Source: Thermostichus vulcanus str. 'Rupite' (GTDB lineage Bacteria; Cyanobacteriota; Cyanobacteriia; Thermostichales; Thermostichaceae). Taken from it: a stretch of DNA of 64,000 bases. Made by a program: the position numbers and the translations under genes. The stretch lies in the NCBI RefSeq assembly GCF_022848905.1, contig NZ_JAFIRA010000017.1, positions 1-64,000 of the forward strand. Direction: 5' to 3'. The notes below the pieces were generated by a model. The model had not been told where the DNA came from. It searched no databases and saw only the letters and a program-made list of their open reading frames with translations. How positions within the stretch are numbered: position 1 is the stretch's first letter; each line of letters opens with the position of its first letter. This document shows positions 16,334 to 25,274 of this stretch, one piece after another.

Positions 16334-16648
16334 ATGGCCACAATGCCCAGCAACCTAGAAATTGAGCAATTGGCTGCCACCATTGGCGCAGAAGTTTACA
16401 TGGATGTAGCCCGCTGGCACCTCTACCTGCGGGATGCCAATTTGCACATACTTTTGGCAGAACGGCTGGCTCCACAGGTGATGGCCGGTAAGGTAGATGA
16501 GGCAGCTGTGACCCAGGTATTGCAAGGGATCCCAGTGAAGCTGGGGGGTGGGCGTAAAGAATTGCCTCTAGCGGATCTGCTGCCGATGCAAAGTCTACTC
16601 AACTTGCTGGATGTGCTGGAGGACTTTAGCCGCAAATGGGCCCAATGA
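16334..16648 (+). CDS. DUF3181 family protein (cyanobacterial)
   Basis: A 104-residue soluble protein matching DUF3181, a family nearly restricted to cyanobacteria: IEQLAATIGAEVYMDVARWHLYLRDANLHILLAERL. Function unknown. Its stop overlaps the next start by four bases (ATGA at 16645), so it is co-translated with the SLH lipoprotein. Confidence 0.8.
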   Translation: MATMPSNLEIEQLAATIGAEVYMDVARWHLYLRDANLHILLAERLAPQVMAGKVDEAAVTQVLQGIPVKLGGGRKELPLADLLPMQSLLNLLDVLEDFSRKWAQ

Positions 16649-17814
16649 AAAATAAAGTGTTAAACCATCTGTTAGATTATCAGCCCAGCCGATTTCAACG
16701 TAAGGGCTGCCGCTGGCTCCGGCTCAGTGGTGTGCTCTCCCTAATCGGTCTGCTATCGGCCTGTCAGGGTACCGAGTGGGGAGAGCAACTGGGGCGGGTG
16801 GTTCAGCCGGCCGTGCCAGCGGCATCTCCTGCGACCTCAACACCTCAACTCTCGTCCAGCCCAACCCCACTTCCTTCTCCTGGCCTGTCCAGCCCTCAGC
16901 CCACTGGGGTGGCCACAGTCTCCCCCTCCCCTCCCCTCTCCCCAGAAAGCAGCGGTCGTTTTGTCGATCTGGAGGCGGGATCCTTGGTGGCCCGTTCCGT
17001 GAACAGGTTGGATCAATTGGGGGTGTTTGCCGATCTGACTGGCAACGAATTTCAGCCACAGCGCAGCATCCGTCGCGGCGAATTTGCCCGCTGGTTGGTG
17101 CTGGCCAACAATGCCATTCATGCCGATGAGCCGAGCCGCCAGATCCGTCTCGGATCCGCATCAGAGCGCCCGATCTTTTTGGATGTTCCGGAAGAGGATC
17201 CCCATTTTCGCTACATTCAAGCCCTAGGAGCCGCTGGCTTGATCGACGGCGATGCCCATCAGGAGTTTCGCCCCAATAGTCTGTTGTCGCGGGCTGAGCT
17301 GATCCGCATGAAGGCACCCCTGGATCTGCCCCCCGGCCAGGTGAAGGGATCCCGGCAGGAATTGGAAGAAGGGTGGGGTTTTACGGATGTCGCCCAAATC
17401 CCTGCCGAAGCCGTTGCCCCCTTGGTGGCGGATCGCAGCCTCAACAATGCCTCGACAGTGTTGCGCACCTTTGGCCCGATTCGCACCTTCAACCCCTTCG
17501 AGCCGGTCAGCCGGGGAGAAGCAGCCATTGCTCTGTCGGCCTTTGGGGAACGAACTGCTCAAGACGCCGTACTGCAGACCCCAGCCCCCTCCTTGCCAGA
17601 TCCCACTCCCGAGCAAGAATCGCCAGAATCCTCAGAATCCGAGTCAGAACCCGAGCCCTCCCCCCCTCCAGCAGAGCCGGAGCAGACGGCTGACCCTGAG
17701 CCTGACCCAAGCCCGGATCCCACCCCTGCAGAACGGGCGACAAACCCGGCGCGTCCTAGCCCTCCAGAAGCGGCTCCAGGGGAAATCATCACCCCCAGTG
17801 AATCCCAACCTTAG
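16645..17814 (+). CDS. S-layer-homology (SLH) lipoprotein
   Basis: A 389-residue secreted protein. The N terminus has a hydrophobic stretch and lipobox (LSLIGLLSAC, cysteine near residue 36). A Ser/Pro/Thr-rich linker precedes SLH-type repeats (ARSVNRLDQLGVFADLTGNEFQPQRSIRRGEFARWLV; FLDVPEEDPHFRYIQALGAAGLIDG...FRPNSLLSRAELIRM; a third around FNPFEPVSRGEAAIAL). The C terminus is an acidic Pro/Glu/Ser tail. SLH domains bind peptidoglycan-linked polymers, so it probably tethers the outer envelope to the wall. ATG 16645 is preferred because it makes the ATGA overlap; 16636 is in frame. Confidence 0.85.
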   Translation: MKNKVLNHLLDYQPSRFQRKGCRWLRLSGVLSLIGLLSACQGTEWGEQLGRVVQPAVPAASPATSTPQLSSSPTPLPSPGLSSPQPTGVATVSPSPPLSPESSGRFVDLEAGSLVARSVNRLDQLGVFADLTGNEFQPQRSIRRGEFARWLVLANNAIHADEPSRQIRLGSASERPIFLDVPEEDPHFRYIQALGAAGLIDGDAHQEFRPNSLLSRAELIRMKAPLDLPPGQVKGSRQELEEGWGFTDVAQIPAEAVAPLVADRSLNNASTVLRTFGPIRTFNPFEPVSRGEAAIALSAFGERTAQDAVLQTPAPSLPDPTPEQESPESSESESEPEPSPPPAEPEQTADPEPDPSPDPTPAERATNPARPSPPEAAPGEIITPSESQP

Positions 17815-17843
17815 TGAACTCCAGTGAACTCCCTGGGTGAGCC

Positions 17844-17870
17844 ATCCATCCGGATCTCATCCGGATGGAT
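17844..17870. terminator. Bidirectional terminator-like hairpin
   Basis: ATCCATCCGGAT-CTC-ATCCGGATGGAT: a perfect 12-bp stem with a 3-nt loop between two convergent genes (SLH lipoprotein and HtrA). There is no T run on either side, so it may instead protect 3' ends. Confidence 0.55.
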
Positions 17871-17887
17871 CTGGACATCACCCCTTC

Positions 17888-18856
17888 TCAAAACTGCACT
17901 GGGATCTCCGCCAGTTGCCGCCCACGCCCAATCGTCAGCCGAGCCGATCGAGGTCGAGTATCCAGATAATCCAGCAACTGTTCCAAATTGGCCAAACGGC
18001 GACCATTCAGCCCCACCAGGCGATCCCCCGGTTGTAGGCCGATTCGGCTGGCCAGGGATCCCGTTTGTACCTCTTGGATCACCAGTGTTTGGGGATCTAC
18101 CGCCACCCCCAAGCGCGGCCCGGTTGGCTGGCTAGCAACCAGGGGAGCATTGTTCAGGTTTTGGGCAATGAAGGCTTGTGCAACGGTAGCACTGGTGGCA
18201 AAGCCAATTCCCAGATTTCCCCGTCCAGAGGTAAGAATCGCCTTGTTGACACCGATCAATTCGCCACGGGAGTTCAGCAAAGGCCCGCCGGAGTTGCCGG
18301 GGTTAATGGCGGCATCCGTTTGCAAATCGCCATTGGGGGCAATGCGGCTGAGAATGCCGGTAGTCAGGGTTCCTGATAGGCCGAAAGGGCTACCAATGGC
18401 ATACACCTGCTGGCCAACGCGAATGCCAGACTCTGAAGCCAAGGGCACCGTGGGAAAAGTCGCGCCGCCCGTGTCCCGCAAGCGCACCAGAGCCAAGTCA
18501 TTGAGCCGATCCACCGCGATTACATCACCTGTGTAGGTAGACCCGTCGGCTGTGCGCACCTGTACCTGCCCATTGCGGGATCCTCTCACCACATGTTCAT
18601 TGGTCAGGATTAAGCCCTCAGGACGGATAAACGTGCCCGATCCAGTGCCACGACCGTTGCCAATGGTCACCACTGCCGGACTGGCTGCCTGGTAAACATC
18701 GATGCTGGTCTGTTCTTCGCGGTTAAATTGGGTGGGCAACACTTCGATCGGATTGGCATCAACCCGTAGCCCCAGCAGGCCGAGGGTGAGCAAACCCACC
18801 GAGAACCAGCGGGAAAAGCGAAGAGAAACAGGGGAGGAAAGAACGCTCTTGCTCAT
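17888..18856 (-). CDS. HtrA/Deg-type serine protease with PDZ domain
   Basis: A 322-residue protein with an N-terminal signal/anchor (FSVGLLTLGLLGLRVDANP), a trypsin-like domain with the triad His (TNEHVV), Asp (LNDLALVRL) and Ser (NPGNSGGPL), and one C-terminal PDZ (LGVAVDPQTLVIQEVQTGSLASRIGLQPGDRLVGLNGR). It acts on misfolded envelope proteins. It is shorter than the cyanobacterial HhoA/HhoB/HtrA paralogues (about 400 residues). ATG at 18856 is used; the frame continues to 18907. Confidence 0.92.
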   Translation of the reverse strand: MSKSVLSSPVSLRFSRWFSVGLLTLGLLGLRVDANPIEVLPTQFNREEQTSIDVYQAASPAVVTIGNGRGTGSGTFIRPEGLILTNEHVVRGSRNGQVQVRTADGSTYTGDVIAVDRLNDLALVRLRDTGGATFPTVPLASESGIRVGQQVYAIGSPFGLSGTLTTGILSRIAPNGDLQTDAAINPGNSGGPLLNSRGELIGVNKAILTSGRGNLGIGFATSATVAQAFIAQNLNNAPLVASQPTGPRLGVAVDPQTLVIQEVQTGSLASRIGLQPGDRLVGLNGRRLANLEQLLDYLDTRPRSARLTIGRGRQLAEIPVQF

Positions 18857-19046
18857 GGTCACACGGATGAGGAAGGAACAGAAGCCTTCTTTTAGCTTGG
18901 CAGACAAATTGCTCCTTTAGGAGCCTCGCGAAGCTGTCTTGGCTGTCGGCTTGGGGAAGGTTAAGCTACGGCTGAGCGCAATTCTGTGAGGGAGGGCCAC
19001 TGCGGCTTAAGATGAAAAAACCGGAAAGCCTGTAGGGATCCCGCCC

Positions 19047-19616
19047 GTGTCCACAACTGTTCCCGAAACCCGTTCTGCTGATGTGCTGCGTTACACCGTA
19101 ATCGGATCGCGGCGGGCCAGCGTTTATTTTTGGGCAGTGGCCTTGACGGGGGGTGGGTTGGGCTTCACCTTGGCAGGACTCTCCAGTTATTTTCACCAAA
19201 ACCTGCTGCCGTTTTCGGATCCAGCGGCCTTGGTGTTCATTCCCCAGGGCATTGCCATGCTTTTTTACGGGGTGCTCGGATCCCTGGCGGGGCTGTACCA
19301 ATGGTTGAGTTTGTACTGGAACCTGGGGGGCGGCTACAACGAATTCGACCGTCAGGCCCAAAAGGTAACCTTGGTGCGGCAAGGCTTTCCGGGAAAAAAC
19401 CGTGAGGTGCGCCTAGAGTATGATTTTGCCGATGTGCAGAGCCTGCGGGTGGAACTGAGGGAAGGACTCAACCCCCGTCGGGCCATCTACTTGCGGGTGA
19501 AAGGGCGTGGGGATATCCCCCTCACGGGAGTGGGTCAGCCACCCCCCCTAGCCGAGATCGAAAACCAAGCGGCAGAAATCGCCCGCTTCCTCAATGTCAA
19601 CCTAGAAGGCATCTAG
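19047..19616 (+). CDS. ycf4: Photosystem I assembly protein Ycf4
   Basis: A 189-residue thylakoid protein that acts as scaffold in photosystem I assembly. Diagnostic features: two transmembrane helices (YFWAVALTGGGLGFTLAGLS; LVFIPQGIAMLFYGVLGSLAGLYQWL), then NLGGGYNEFD and the soluble C-terminal domain. Length is the family norm (about 185). GTG start at 19047 encodes MSTTVPETRS. It shows directly that the organism is photosynthetic. Confidence 0.96.
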   Translation: MSTTVPETRSADVLRYTVIGSRRASVYFWAVALTGGGLGFTLAGLSSYFHQNLLPFSDPAALVFIPQGIAMLFYGVLGSLAGLYQWLSLYWNLGGGYNEFDRQAQKVTLVRQGFPGKNREVRLEYDFADVQSLRVELREGLNPRRAIYLRVKGRGDIPLTGVGQPPPLAEIENQAAEIARFLNVNLEGI

Positions 19617-19851
19617 GCTCTCCATAATGCAAGTATAGTAGTTTACGGGCTTGATTGATCCATTGATCCGTAGACTCTTGCTCGCAGACTCTTGAAGAAG
19701 CAGCGGTGAAGGGCGTTCTGCTGCCCAGTTCTACCGGGATCCCCCTGGGGAAAACCCTGCGGGAAGTTGAATATTGTTTTCGAAGGGGCAGAATCCTCCC
19801 GGAAGAATGATCTACCCTTAAACCAGCTCGGTCTTTGCCTGGGAGAAGTCT

Positions 19852-21096
19852 GTGATCGCCAACCTCAACCCATTACCCCCCCTACGGGCCAAATTACGGC
19901 CAGTGCCACCCCGCCTGTGGTTACGCCTGGGGTTAACCCTCCTGCTCGCGCTGGGCTTGGCTCTGCTGGCCGTGTTGCTCACCCCCTATTCCGCTCATGC
20001 AGCCCGTGGTCCCCTGTATCGATTGGGCCGTCCAGAAGGAGCTGTTTCGATTGTGGCGTGGGCGGGCTATATCGAACGGGGCGAAACGGATCCCGCCTAC
20101 GACTGGGTGACCGGCTTTGAGCAAGAGACCGGCTGTAAGGTCAGCGTTAAAGTGGCGGCAACCTCCGATGAGATGGTGGCCCTGATGAACGAGGGGGGCT
20201 TTGACCTGGTGACCGCCTCTGGGGATGCCACCCTGCGGCTGATCAAAGGGGAACGGGTGCAACAAATCAATCCGCGCCTCATCCCCAGTTGGGACACGAT
20301 TGACCCACGCCTGCAGAATGCCCCCTGGCATACCGTGGAGGGCAAACACTACGGTGTTCCCTACCAATGGGGATCCAATGTGCTGATGTACAATACGCAA
20401 GCCTTTCGAGAACCGCCCACCAGTTGGGATGTGGTGTTTGAAGAGAAAATGCTGGCGGATGGCAAATCCAACAAAGGTCGCATTCAAGCCTACGACGGGC
20501 CGATTTATATTGCCGATGCCGCCCTTTACCTGAAGGCCCACCGACCGGAGCTGGGCATCACGGATCCCTACGAGCTGACCCGCGAGCAATTTGATGCCGC
20601 CCTGGATCTGTTACGGCAACAACGGCAACTGATTGGTCGCTACTGGCACGACGCGGCGGTGCAGGTGGACGACTTTGTCAACGAAGGGGTAGTGGCCTCT
20701 GGGTCTTGGCCCTTCCAGGTGAACCTGTTGCAGTACGAGGGACAGCCCATTGCTAGCGTGATTCCGGAAGAGGGAGCCACCGGTTGGTCAGATACCACCA
20801 TGCTCAGCTCTACGGCCAAACATCCCAACTGCGCCTACCTGTGGATGGAGCATTCCTTAAACCCGAAAGTGCAGGGGGATTTGGCGGCTTGGTTTGGTTC
20901 GGTGCCGGTGGTGCCTGCGGCTTGTCAGGCGAGCGAGCTACTAGGGCCGGAGGGATGCCAAACCAATGGCATTGATAACTTTGAAAAAATCTCTTTTTGG
21001 AAAACTCCAGTGGCCGACTGTGGCGATGGCCGGATGGACTGTGTGCCCTACTACGAATGGGTCACCAACTACATCGGCGTGATTGGGGGGCGCTGA
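19852..21096 (+). CDS. PotD-like extracellular solute-binding protein (spermidine/putrescine type), orphan
   Basis: A 414-residue protein with a long N-terminal signal (LWLRLGLTLLLALGLALLAVLLTPYSAHA) followed by a type II periplasmic binding fold (VSIVAWAGYIERGETDP...FEQETGCKVSVKVAATSDEMVALM...FDLVTASGDA...VPYQWGSNVLMYNT). It most resembles PotD/PotF-type polyamine binders. GTG start at 19852. No permease or ATPase of the polyamine class is adjacent: the following Phn operon is a different family and has its own binding protein. The ligand is therefore unproven. Confidence 0.8.
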   Translation: MIANLNPLPPLRAKLRPVPPRLWLRLGLTLLLALGLALLAVLLTPYSAHAARGPLYRLGRPEGAVSIVAWAGYIERGETDPAYDWVTGFEQETGCKVSVKVAATSDEMVALMNEGGFDLVTASGDATLRLIKGERVQQINPRLIPSWDTIDPRLQNAPWHTVEGKHYGVPYQWGSNVLMYNTQAFREPPTSWDVVFEEKMLADGKSNKGRIQAYDGPIYIADAALYLKAHRPELGITDPYELTREQFDAALDLLRQQRQLIGRYWHDAAVQVDDFVNEGVVASGSWPFQVNLLQYEGQPIASVIPEEGATGWSDTTMLSSTAKHPNCAYLWMEHSLNPKVQGDLAAWFGSVPVVPAACQASELLGPEGCQTNGIDNFEKISFWKTPVADCGDGRMDCVPYYEWVTNYIGVIGGR

Positions 21097-21126
21097 TGGG
21101 TCAACCTTCACAGGACCCAACCCGTT

Positions 21127-21145
21127 CTTAAATCACTCTTAACTG
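21127..21145 (+). promoter_or_regulatory. Weak Pho-box-like pair
   Basis: CTTAAATC and CTTAACTG, two octamers separated by three bases, resemble the PyTTAAPyPy(T/A) unit of cyanobacterial Pho boxes. There is no third good unit, so it is a weaker candidate than the array at 21363. Confidence 0.3.
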
Positions 21146-21221
21146 CAACGTGACCTCAACAGCAAAGTTCATGAGCCATCTCAATCTCGTTGGGATGGTT
21201 TTTGCTTTTCAGGCAAACCTT

Positions 21222-21251
21222 TTGGGATCTTAAGTGCCCCAAAGATCCCAA
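21222..21251. terminator. Terminator-like hairpin after the PotD-like gene
   Basis: TTGGGATCTT and AAGATCCCAA form a perfect 10-bp stem around a 10-nt loop, 126 bases after the stop codon. There is no T tract on the plus strand. Confidence 0.35.
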
Positions 21252-21362
21252 GTGGACCCGGGCCTGAACAGGGGATCCCTGACTCAAAATCGCAATGCTT
21301 ACAGAAGTTTAGAGTGTGGCTTCAAGCCCAACAAAAGTGGCATTGGTGCTTAATAACCCACT

Positions 21363-21392
21363 CTTAACCTTTCATTAAACTCGTCTTATCTT
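21363..21392 (+). promoter_or_regulatory. Pho box (PhoB/SphR-type) upstream of phnD
   Basis: Three octamers spaced by exactly three bases: CTTAACCT (21363), ATTAAACT (21374), CTTATCTT (21385). This matches the cyanobacterial SphR/PhoB consensus of three PyTTAAPyPy(T/A) repeats in 11-base phase. It lies about 205 bases before the phnD start and predicts induction under phosphate limitation. Confidence 0.65.
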
Positions 21393-21598
21393 GAATTTTG
21401 CCAAACAGCGCTACTGTGTTATTGAGTTTCGTTAAGCATTGTGAGTCTTGCAGAGTCTTCAGGGCTCTGTTGGTATTGATTTGTTCTGAATTTGACCTGA
21501 TATGGCTCTGTGTTTTGAATGAATAGCTTCACCTGCTTGTGCTTGATAAACTCAACCTTTTCGGCCTCGACTTCATCTCGGCTAGGAGATTTTTTGCA

Positions 21599-22576
21599 AT
21601 GTTGGCGTCTCACTCTGTGACTCGTCTGTTATCCAAAAGCCTTGCCCTGGCTGCTCTAATCGCAGTGATGGTAGGCTACCAATCGGCACAGGCTCAATCT
21701 TGCCCTCGCCCGGCGGGCATGGATGAGCGCTACTGTGATGCCGATGGGGATCTGGTGGCGGATACTCCGACGGATCCCGCTCAAATTGTTAATCCTGACA
21801 CCTTGCTCATCTCCTACACCTCTTCCGAGGATCCCGCTGTTTATTCAGAAACTTGGCAGGAGTTCACCGACTACCTCAAGCAAGTGACTGGCAGAGAGGT
21901 GCAATTTGTACCCGTGGATTCCGAGGCCGCCCAAACAGAGGCATTGCGGGCTGGACGCCTGCACATTATGGGCACTTGCACTGGCTGTACCCCTCGCGCT
22001 GTCAACCAAGCAGGCTATGTGCCCTTCGCCATTTTTGCTCAGGAAGACGGCAGCTTTGGCTACGAAATGGAAGTGATCACTCGCATCGACAGTGACCTGG
22101 AAAAACTGGAAGACATCAAAGGCCGACGCATTGCCTTCACCCAGCCCTCTTCCAATTCCGGCTACATCAGCGCGCGCATTTTGATCGAGGCAGAAACTGG
22201 TTTTAAGGATGGTGTGGACTACGAAGCCAACTTCTCCGGTAGCCACGAAAACTCGATTTTAGGTGTGTACAACGAAGACTACGATGCAGCCCCCATTGCC
22301 AATGATGTGCTGAACCGCATGTGCATCGCCGGACAAGTGGAGTGTAATCAGTTCCGCACGCTCTATAAATCTGCGACCTTCCCCAGCGGCCCCTTTGGCT
22401 ACGCTCACAATTTGGATCCGGATCTGCAAGCGAAAATCCGTGAAGCATTCTATACATTTGACTTTACGGGAACCAAATTGGCTGAGGCCTTTGACCGCGC
22501 TGCTTTTGTCCCCATTACCTACAAGGAAGATTGGGAAGTGATTCGCTTGATTCAGGAAAATGCCCCGCCCCAATAG
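21599..22576 (+). CDS. phnD: Phosphonate/phosphite-type ABC transporter substrate-binding protein
   Basis: A 325-residue periplasmic protein with signal peptide (LLSKSLALAALIAVMVGYQSAQAQ). The PhnD/PtxB/HtxB-like core is recognisable: LLISYTSSEDPAVYSETWQEFTDYL, then TEALRAGRLHIMGTCTGCTP and FTQPSSNSGYISARILI. First gene of phnD-phnC-phnE-phnE. ATG at 21599 has AGGAG 12 bases upstream; the frame extends to 21539. Ligand could be phosphonate, phosphite or hypophosphite; sequence alone does not decide. The unusual C-P-R-P-A...YCDADGD segment near the N terminus has two cysteines. Confidence 0.88.
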   Translation: MLASHSVTRLLSKSLALAALIAVMVGYQSAQAQSCPRPAGMDERYCDADGDLVADTPTDPAQIVNPDTLLISYTSSEDPAVYSETWQEFTDYLKQVTGREVQFVPVDSEAAQTEALRAGRLHIMGTCTGCTPRAVNQAGYVPFAIFAQEDGSFGYEMEVITRIDSDLEKLEDIKGRRIAFTQPSSNSGYISARILIEAETGFKDGVDYEANFSGSHENSILGVYNEDYDAAPIANDVLNRMCIAGQVECNQFRTLYKSATFPSGPFGYAHNLDPDLQAKIREAFYTFDFTGTKLAEAFDRAAFVPITYKEDWEVIRLIQENAPPQ

Positions 22577-22595
22577 GGGTTGAAAAGGGAAGCCA

Positions 22596-22636
22596 GGGAT
22601 CCCTTCTTGAGGGTAAGTCATAGGGGATCCCTTCTT
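22596..22636 (+). repeat. Direct repeat in the phnD-phnC gap
   Basis: GGGATCCCTTCTT occurs twice (22596-22608 and 22624-22636). The core is the genome-wide GGGATCCC octamer; the shared flank suggests a small local duplication. Confidence 0.5.
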
Positions 22637-22730
22637 ATTTCAAAAGTTTCAAAAGTTCTCTCAAACCTCTCAAGGCTCTGGTTCTGGAAGGCCCGCAACT
22701 GTAAGTGTCCACCCAAAGTAGGTTATCAAG

Positions 22731-23540
22731 ATGCTACGTATCGACTCCCTCAGCAAACGTTACCCCACAGGCGATATGGCCTTGAAGGGTGTGACCCTAG
22801 AGGTGCCGGATGGTCAGGTGATGGCCTTAATTGGCCCTTCGGGAGCCGGGAAAAGCACCCTGATTCGTTGCATCAACCGCTTGGTGGAACCCACCAGTGG
22901 TAGCGTTTGGCTCAATCGAGTGGATCTGACCCGCTTGAACACCCGTGAGTTGCGGCAAGCGCGGCGCAAAATCGGCATGATCTTCCAGGAATATGCTTTG
23001 GTGGAACGCCTGACCGTAATGGAAAACATTCTTTCCGGGCAACTGGGCTACGTCAATTTCTGGCAAAGTTGGTTCCGCAAGTTTCCTCAGGCCACCCTTG
23101 ATGAAGCATTCCGGCTGTTGGATCGGGTCGGTCTGTCGGACTTTCCTGATAAGCGAGCCGATGCCTTATCCGGTGGACAACGGCAACGGGTGGGGATCGC
23201 CCGGGCGCTGCTGCAAAACCCAGAACTGCTCTTGGTGGATGAGCCAACCGCCAGTTTGGATCCGAAAACCTCCCGTCAAATCATGCGCTTGATCAATGAG
23301 CTGGCTGCTGAGCGGGGCCTGTCGGTGATCATCAACATTCACGATGTGCCCTTGGCGCAGATGTTTGCCCAGCGGATCGTCGGCTTGCGCTTCGGAGAAG
23401 TGGTTTATGATGGCCCGCCCAATCGCCTCACCCCCAGTGTCTTGAATGAAATCTACGGCGAAGAAGACTGGAATGCTTCTGGCCCCGCCCAAGACTTGGA
23501 AGAGGCTGAATCCGTTTCGGCAGGGGTGGCAGCCCATTAA
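22731..23540 (+). CDS. phnC: Phosphonate-type ABC transporter ATP-binding protein
   Basis: A 269-residue ATPase: Walker [11 protein letters not shown]-loop [20 protein letters not shown], signature LSGGQRQR, Walker [14 protein letters not shown]-loop INIHD. The region [15 protein letters not shown] between Q-loop and signature is characteristic of PhnC. It energises uptake through the two PhnE permeases that follow. The gap to phnD (154 bases) is wider than the other gaps in the operon. Confidence 0.93.
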   Translation: MLRIDSLSKRYPTGDMALKGVTLEVPDGQVMALIGPSGAGKSTLIRCINRLVEPTSGSVWLNRVDLTRLNTRELRQARRKIGMIFQEYALVERLTVMENILSGQLGYVNFWQSWFRKFPQATLDEAFRLLDRVGLSDFPDKRADALSGGQRQRVGIARALLQNPELLLVDEPTASLDPKTSRQIMRLINELAAERGLSVIINIHDVPLAQMFAQRIVGLRFGEVVYDGPPNRLTPSVLNEIYGEEDWNASGPAQDLEEAESVSAGVAAH

Positions 23541-23598
23541 CGGGCCATCCATCGACAGGGATCCCTGACAAGCAGCCGTCAGCATTGTGGAGTAGAAC

Positions 23599-24408
23599 AT
23601 GGCACAGGCAACAACACTGAGCGGGCGGAAGTGGTCACCGCCACCTCTGATTAAGAATCCCTGGGTTCGTTGGGGACTGATTGTGGGGGGCATCCTCTAC
23701 CTGATCTTTGCTCTTTCTACCCTCAACTTCGATGCAGCCCGAGTATCGCGCGGCCTTGAGCGCAGCGGTCGTCTGCTGTTGGCCTTTTTGCAGCCCGATT
23801 TCACCACCCGTGGCAACCTGATCTTCACCGGCATGATGGAAAGTGTGACCATGGCCGCCATTTCTACGGTGGCGGGGTTCATCGTCGCGGTTCCGGTGGG
23901 GTTTGGTGCTGCCCGCAACTTGGTGCCGGTGCCGGTCTATCTATTTTGCCGTGGCCTGATTGCCCTGTCCCGCACTTTTCAAGAGGTGATCATTGCCATT
24001 CTGTTTGTGGTCATGTTTGGTTTTGGGCCTTTTGCTGGGGTGCTCACCCTCACCTTTGGCAGTGTGGGCTTTTTCAGCAAGCTGCTGGCGGAAGACATCG
24101 AAGAAATTGATGCGGTACAGGTGGAAGCCATTCGTTCTACGGGAGCCTCCTGGCTACAAATGGTCAGCTACGCTGTCGTGCCGCAGGTGTTGCCCCGCAT
24201 GATCGGCCTGACCCTATATCGCTTCGACATCAACATTCGTGAGGCGGCCATTCTGGGGATTGTTGGAGCGGGTGGGATTGGCTCTACCCTGAATACTTCC
24301 CTCCGTCGCTACGACTACGACACCGCCTCGGCCATCATCCTCATGATTATTGCCTTGGTGATGGTGGTGGAATTGAGTTCCGGTTGGATTCGCAAGAGGG
24401 TGCAATAA
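23599..24408 (+). CDS. phnE: Phosphonate-type ABC transporter permease 1
   Basis: A 269-residue membrane protein with about six hydrophobic helices and the EAA loop (DIEEIDAVQVEAIRSTGASWLQMVSYAVVPQVLP), followed by the PhnE signature YRFDINIREAAILGIVGAGGIG. The stop codon overlaps the start of the second permease (TAATG), so both are made together, probably as a heterodimer. Confidence 0.93.
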   Translation: MAQATTLSGRKWSPPPLIKNPWVRWGLIVGGILYLIFALSTLNFDAARVSRGLERSGRLLLAFLQPDFTTRGNLIFTGMMESVTMAAISTVAGFIVAVPVGFGAARNLVPVPVYLFCRGLIALSRTFQEVIIAILFVVMFGFGPFAGVLTLTFGSVGFFSKLLAEDIEEIDAVQVEAIRSTGASWLQMVSYAVVPQVLPRMIGLTLYRFDINIREAAILGIVGAGGIGSTLNTSLRRYDYDTASAIILMIIALVMVVELSSGWIRKRVQ

Positions 24409-25220
24409 TGCCTGTTCTAGAAAGCAATGGGATGAAAACCTGGCAGTGGCGCAATCAAAAGCAAACCTTGATTGAATACGCTTTCTGGTTGCTGCTGCTG
24501 TTGGTGATGTTTGCCTGTGCCAAGTTCATTGCCGAGCGAACCACCTGGAGCTTTGTCTTGGATGCACCGCGCCAGGGGGGAGAAATGCTCGCACGGGGGA
24601 TCCCACCCCGTTGGGATTATATGTCGCAGCTTTGGCGGCCCCTTTGGGATACTCTCACCATCGCCACGTTGGGTACGGTTCTTTCCTTTGTGATTTCGGT
24701 GCCGGTGGCGTTTTTAGCGGCTCGCAATACCACCCCTCATCTACTGGTTCGCTACATCGCCCTGTTCATCATTGTGGGTACTCGTTCGGTGAACTCCCTA
24801 ATCTGGGCTTTGATCCTGGTGATCATCCTTGGACCGGGGGTCTTGGCGGGAACCTTAGCCATTGCCCTGCGCTCGGTTGGCTTTATGGGCAAGCTGATCT
24901 ATGAAGGCATCGAGGAAATCAACGAGGAGCCTGTGGAAGCAATTCGCTCGACGGGGGCCAGTGGGGCTCAGGTGCTGAGCTACGCCATCTGGCCACAGGT
25001 GATCACCAATATCCTCGGGGTAACGGTTTACCGTTGGGACATCAATTTGCGCGAGTCCACGGTGGTGGGTCTGGTGGGTGCGGGTGGCATTGGCCTACAG
25101 CTGGATGCTTCCATCAACACCCTGCGCTGGAATCAGGTGAGTCTGATCCTGCTGGTGATCTTTGTTTCTGTGTTCATCAGCGAGTGGATTTCCGCTAAGG
25201 CCCGGCAAGCCCTGACTTAG
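24408..25220 (+). CDS. phnE: Phosphonate-type ABC transporter permease 2
   Basis: A 270-residue paralogue of the preceding permease. EAA loop: GIEEINEEPVEAIRSTGASGAQVLSYAIWPQV; C-terminal signature YRWDINLRESTVVGLVGAGGIG. ATG at 24408 shares a base with the upstream TAA. Tandem phnE genes arise by duplication in many Phn-type loci. No C-P lyase (phnGHIJKLM), phnX or ptxD is visible here, so the catabolic step is encoded elsewhere or absent. Confidence 0.93.
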   Translation: MPVLESNGMKTWQWRNQKQTLIEYAFWLLLLLVMFACAKFIAERTTWSFVLDAPRQGGEMLARGIPPRWDYMSQLWRPLWDTLTIATLGTVLSFVISVPVAFLAARNTTPHLLVRYIALFIIVGTRSVNSLIWALILVIILGPGVLAGTLAIALRSVGFMGKLIYEGIEEINEEPVEAIRSTGASGAQVLSYAIWPQVITNILGVTVYRWDINLRESTVVGLVGAGGIGLQLDASINTLRWNQVSLILLVIFVSVFISEWISAKARQALT

Positions 25221-25274
25221 CCTCAGGGATCCCGACGGGTTCTTCAGCTATGGTGAAGAGCAGGTTGTAACCCT

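Larger units (their letters stand above)
21097..21598. other. Regulatory intergenic region upstream of the phn operon
   Basis: Five hundred bases without a gene. It holds a weak and a strong Pho-box-like array and a 10-bp hairpin, listed separately, and is more AT-rich than the surrounding genes. The ribosome site AGGAG for phnD sits around 21582-21586. Confidence 0.6.
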
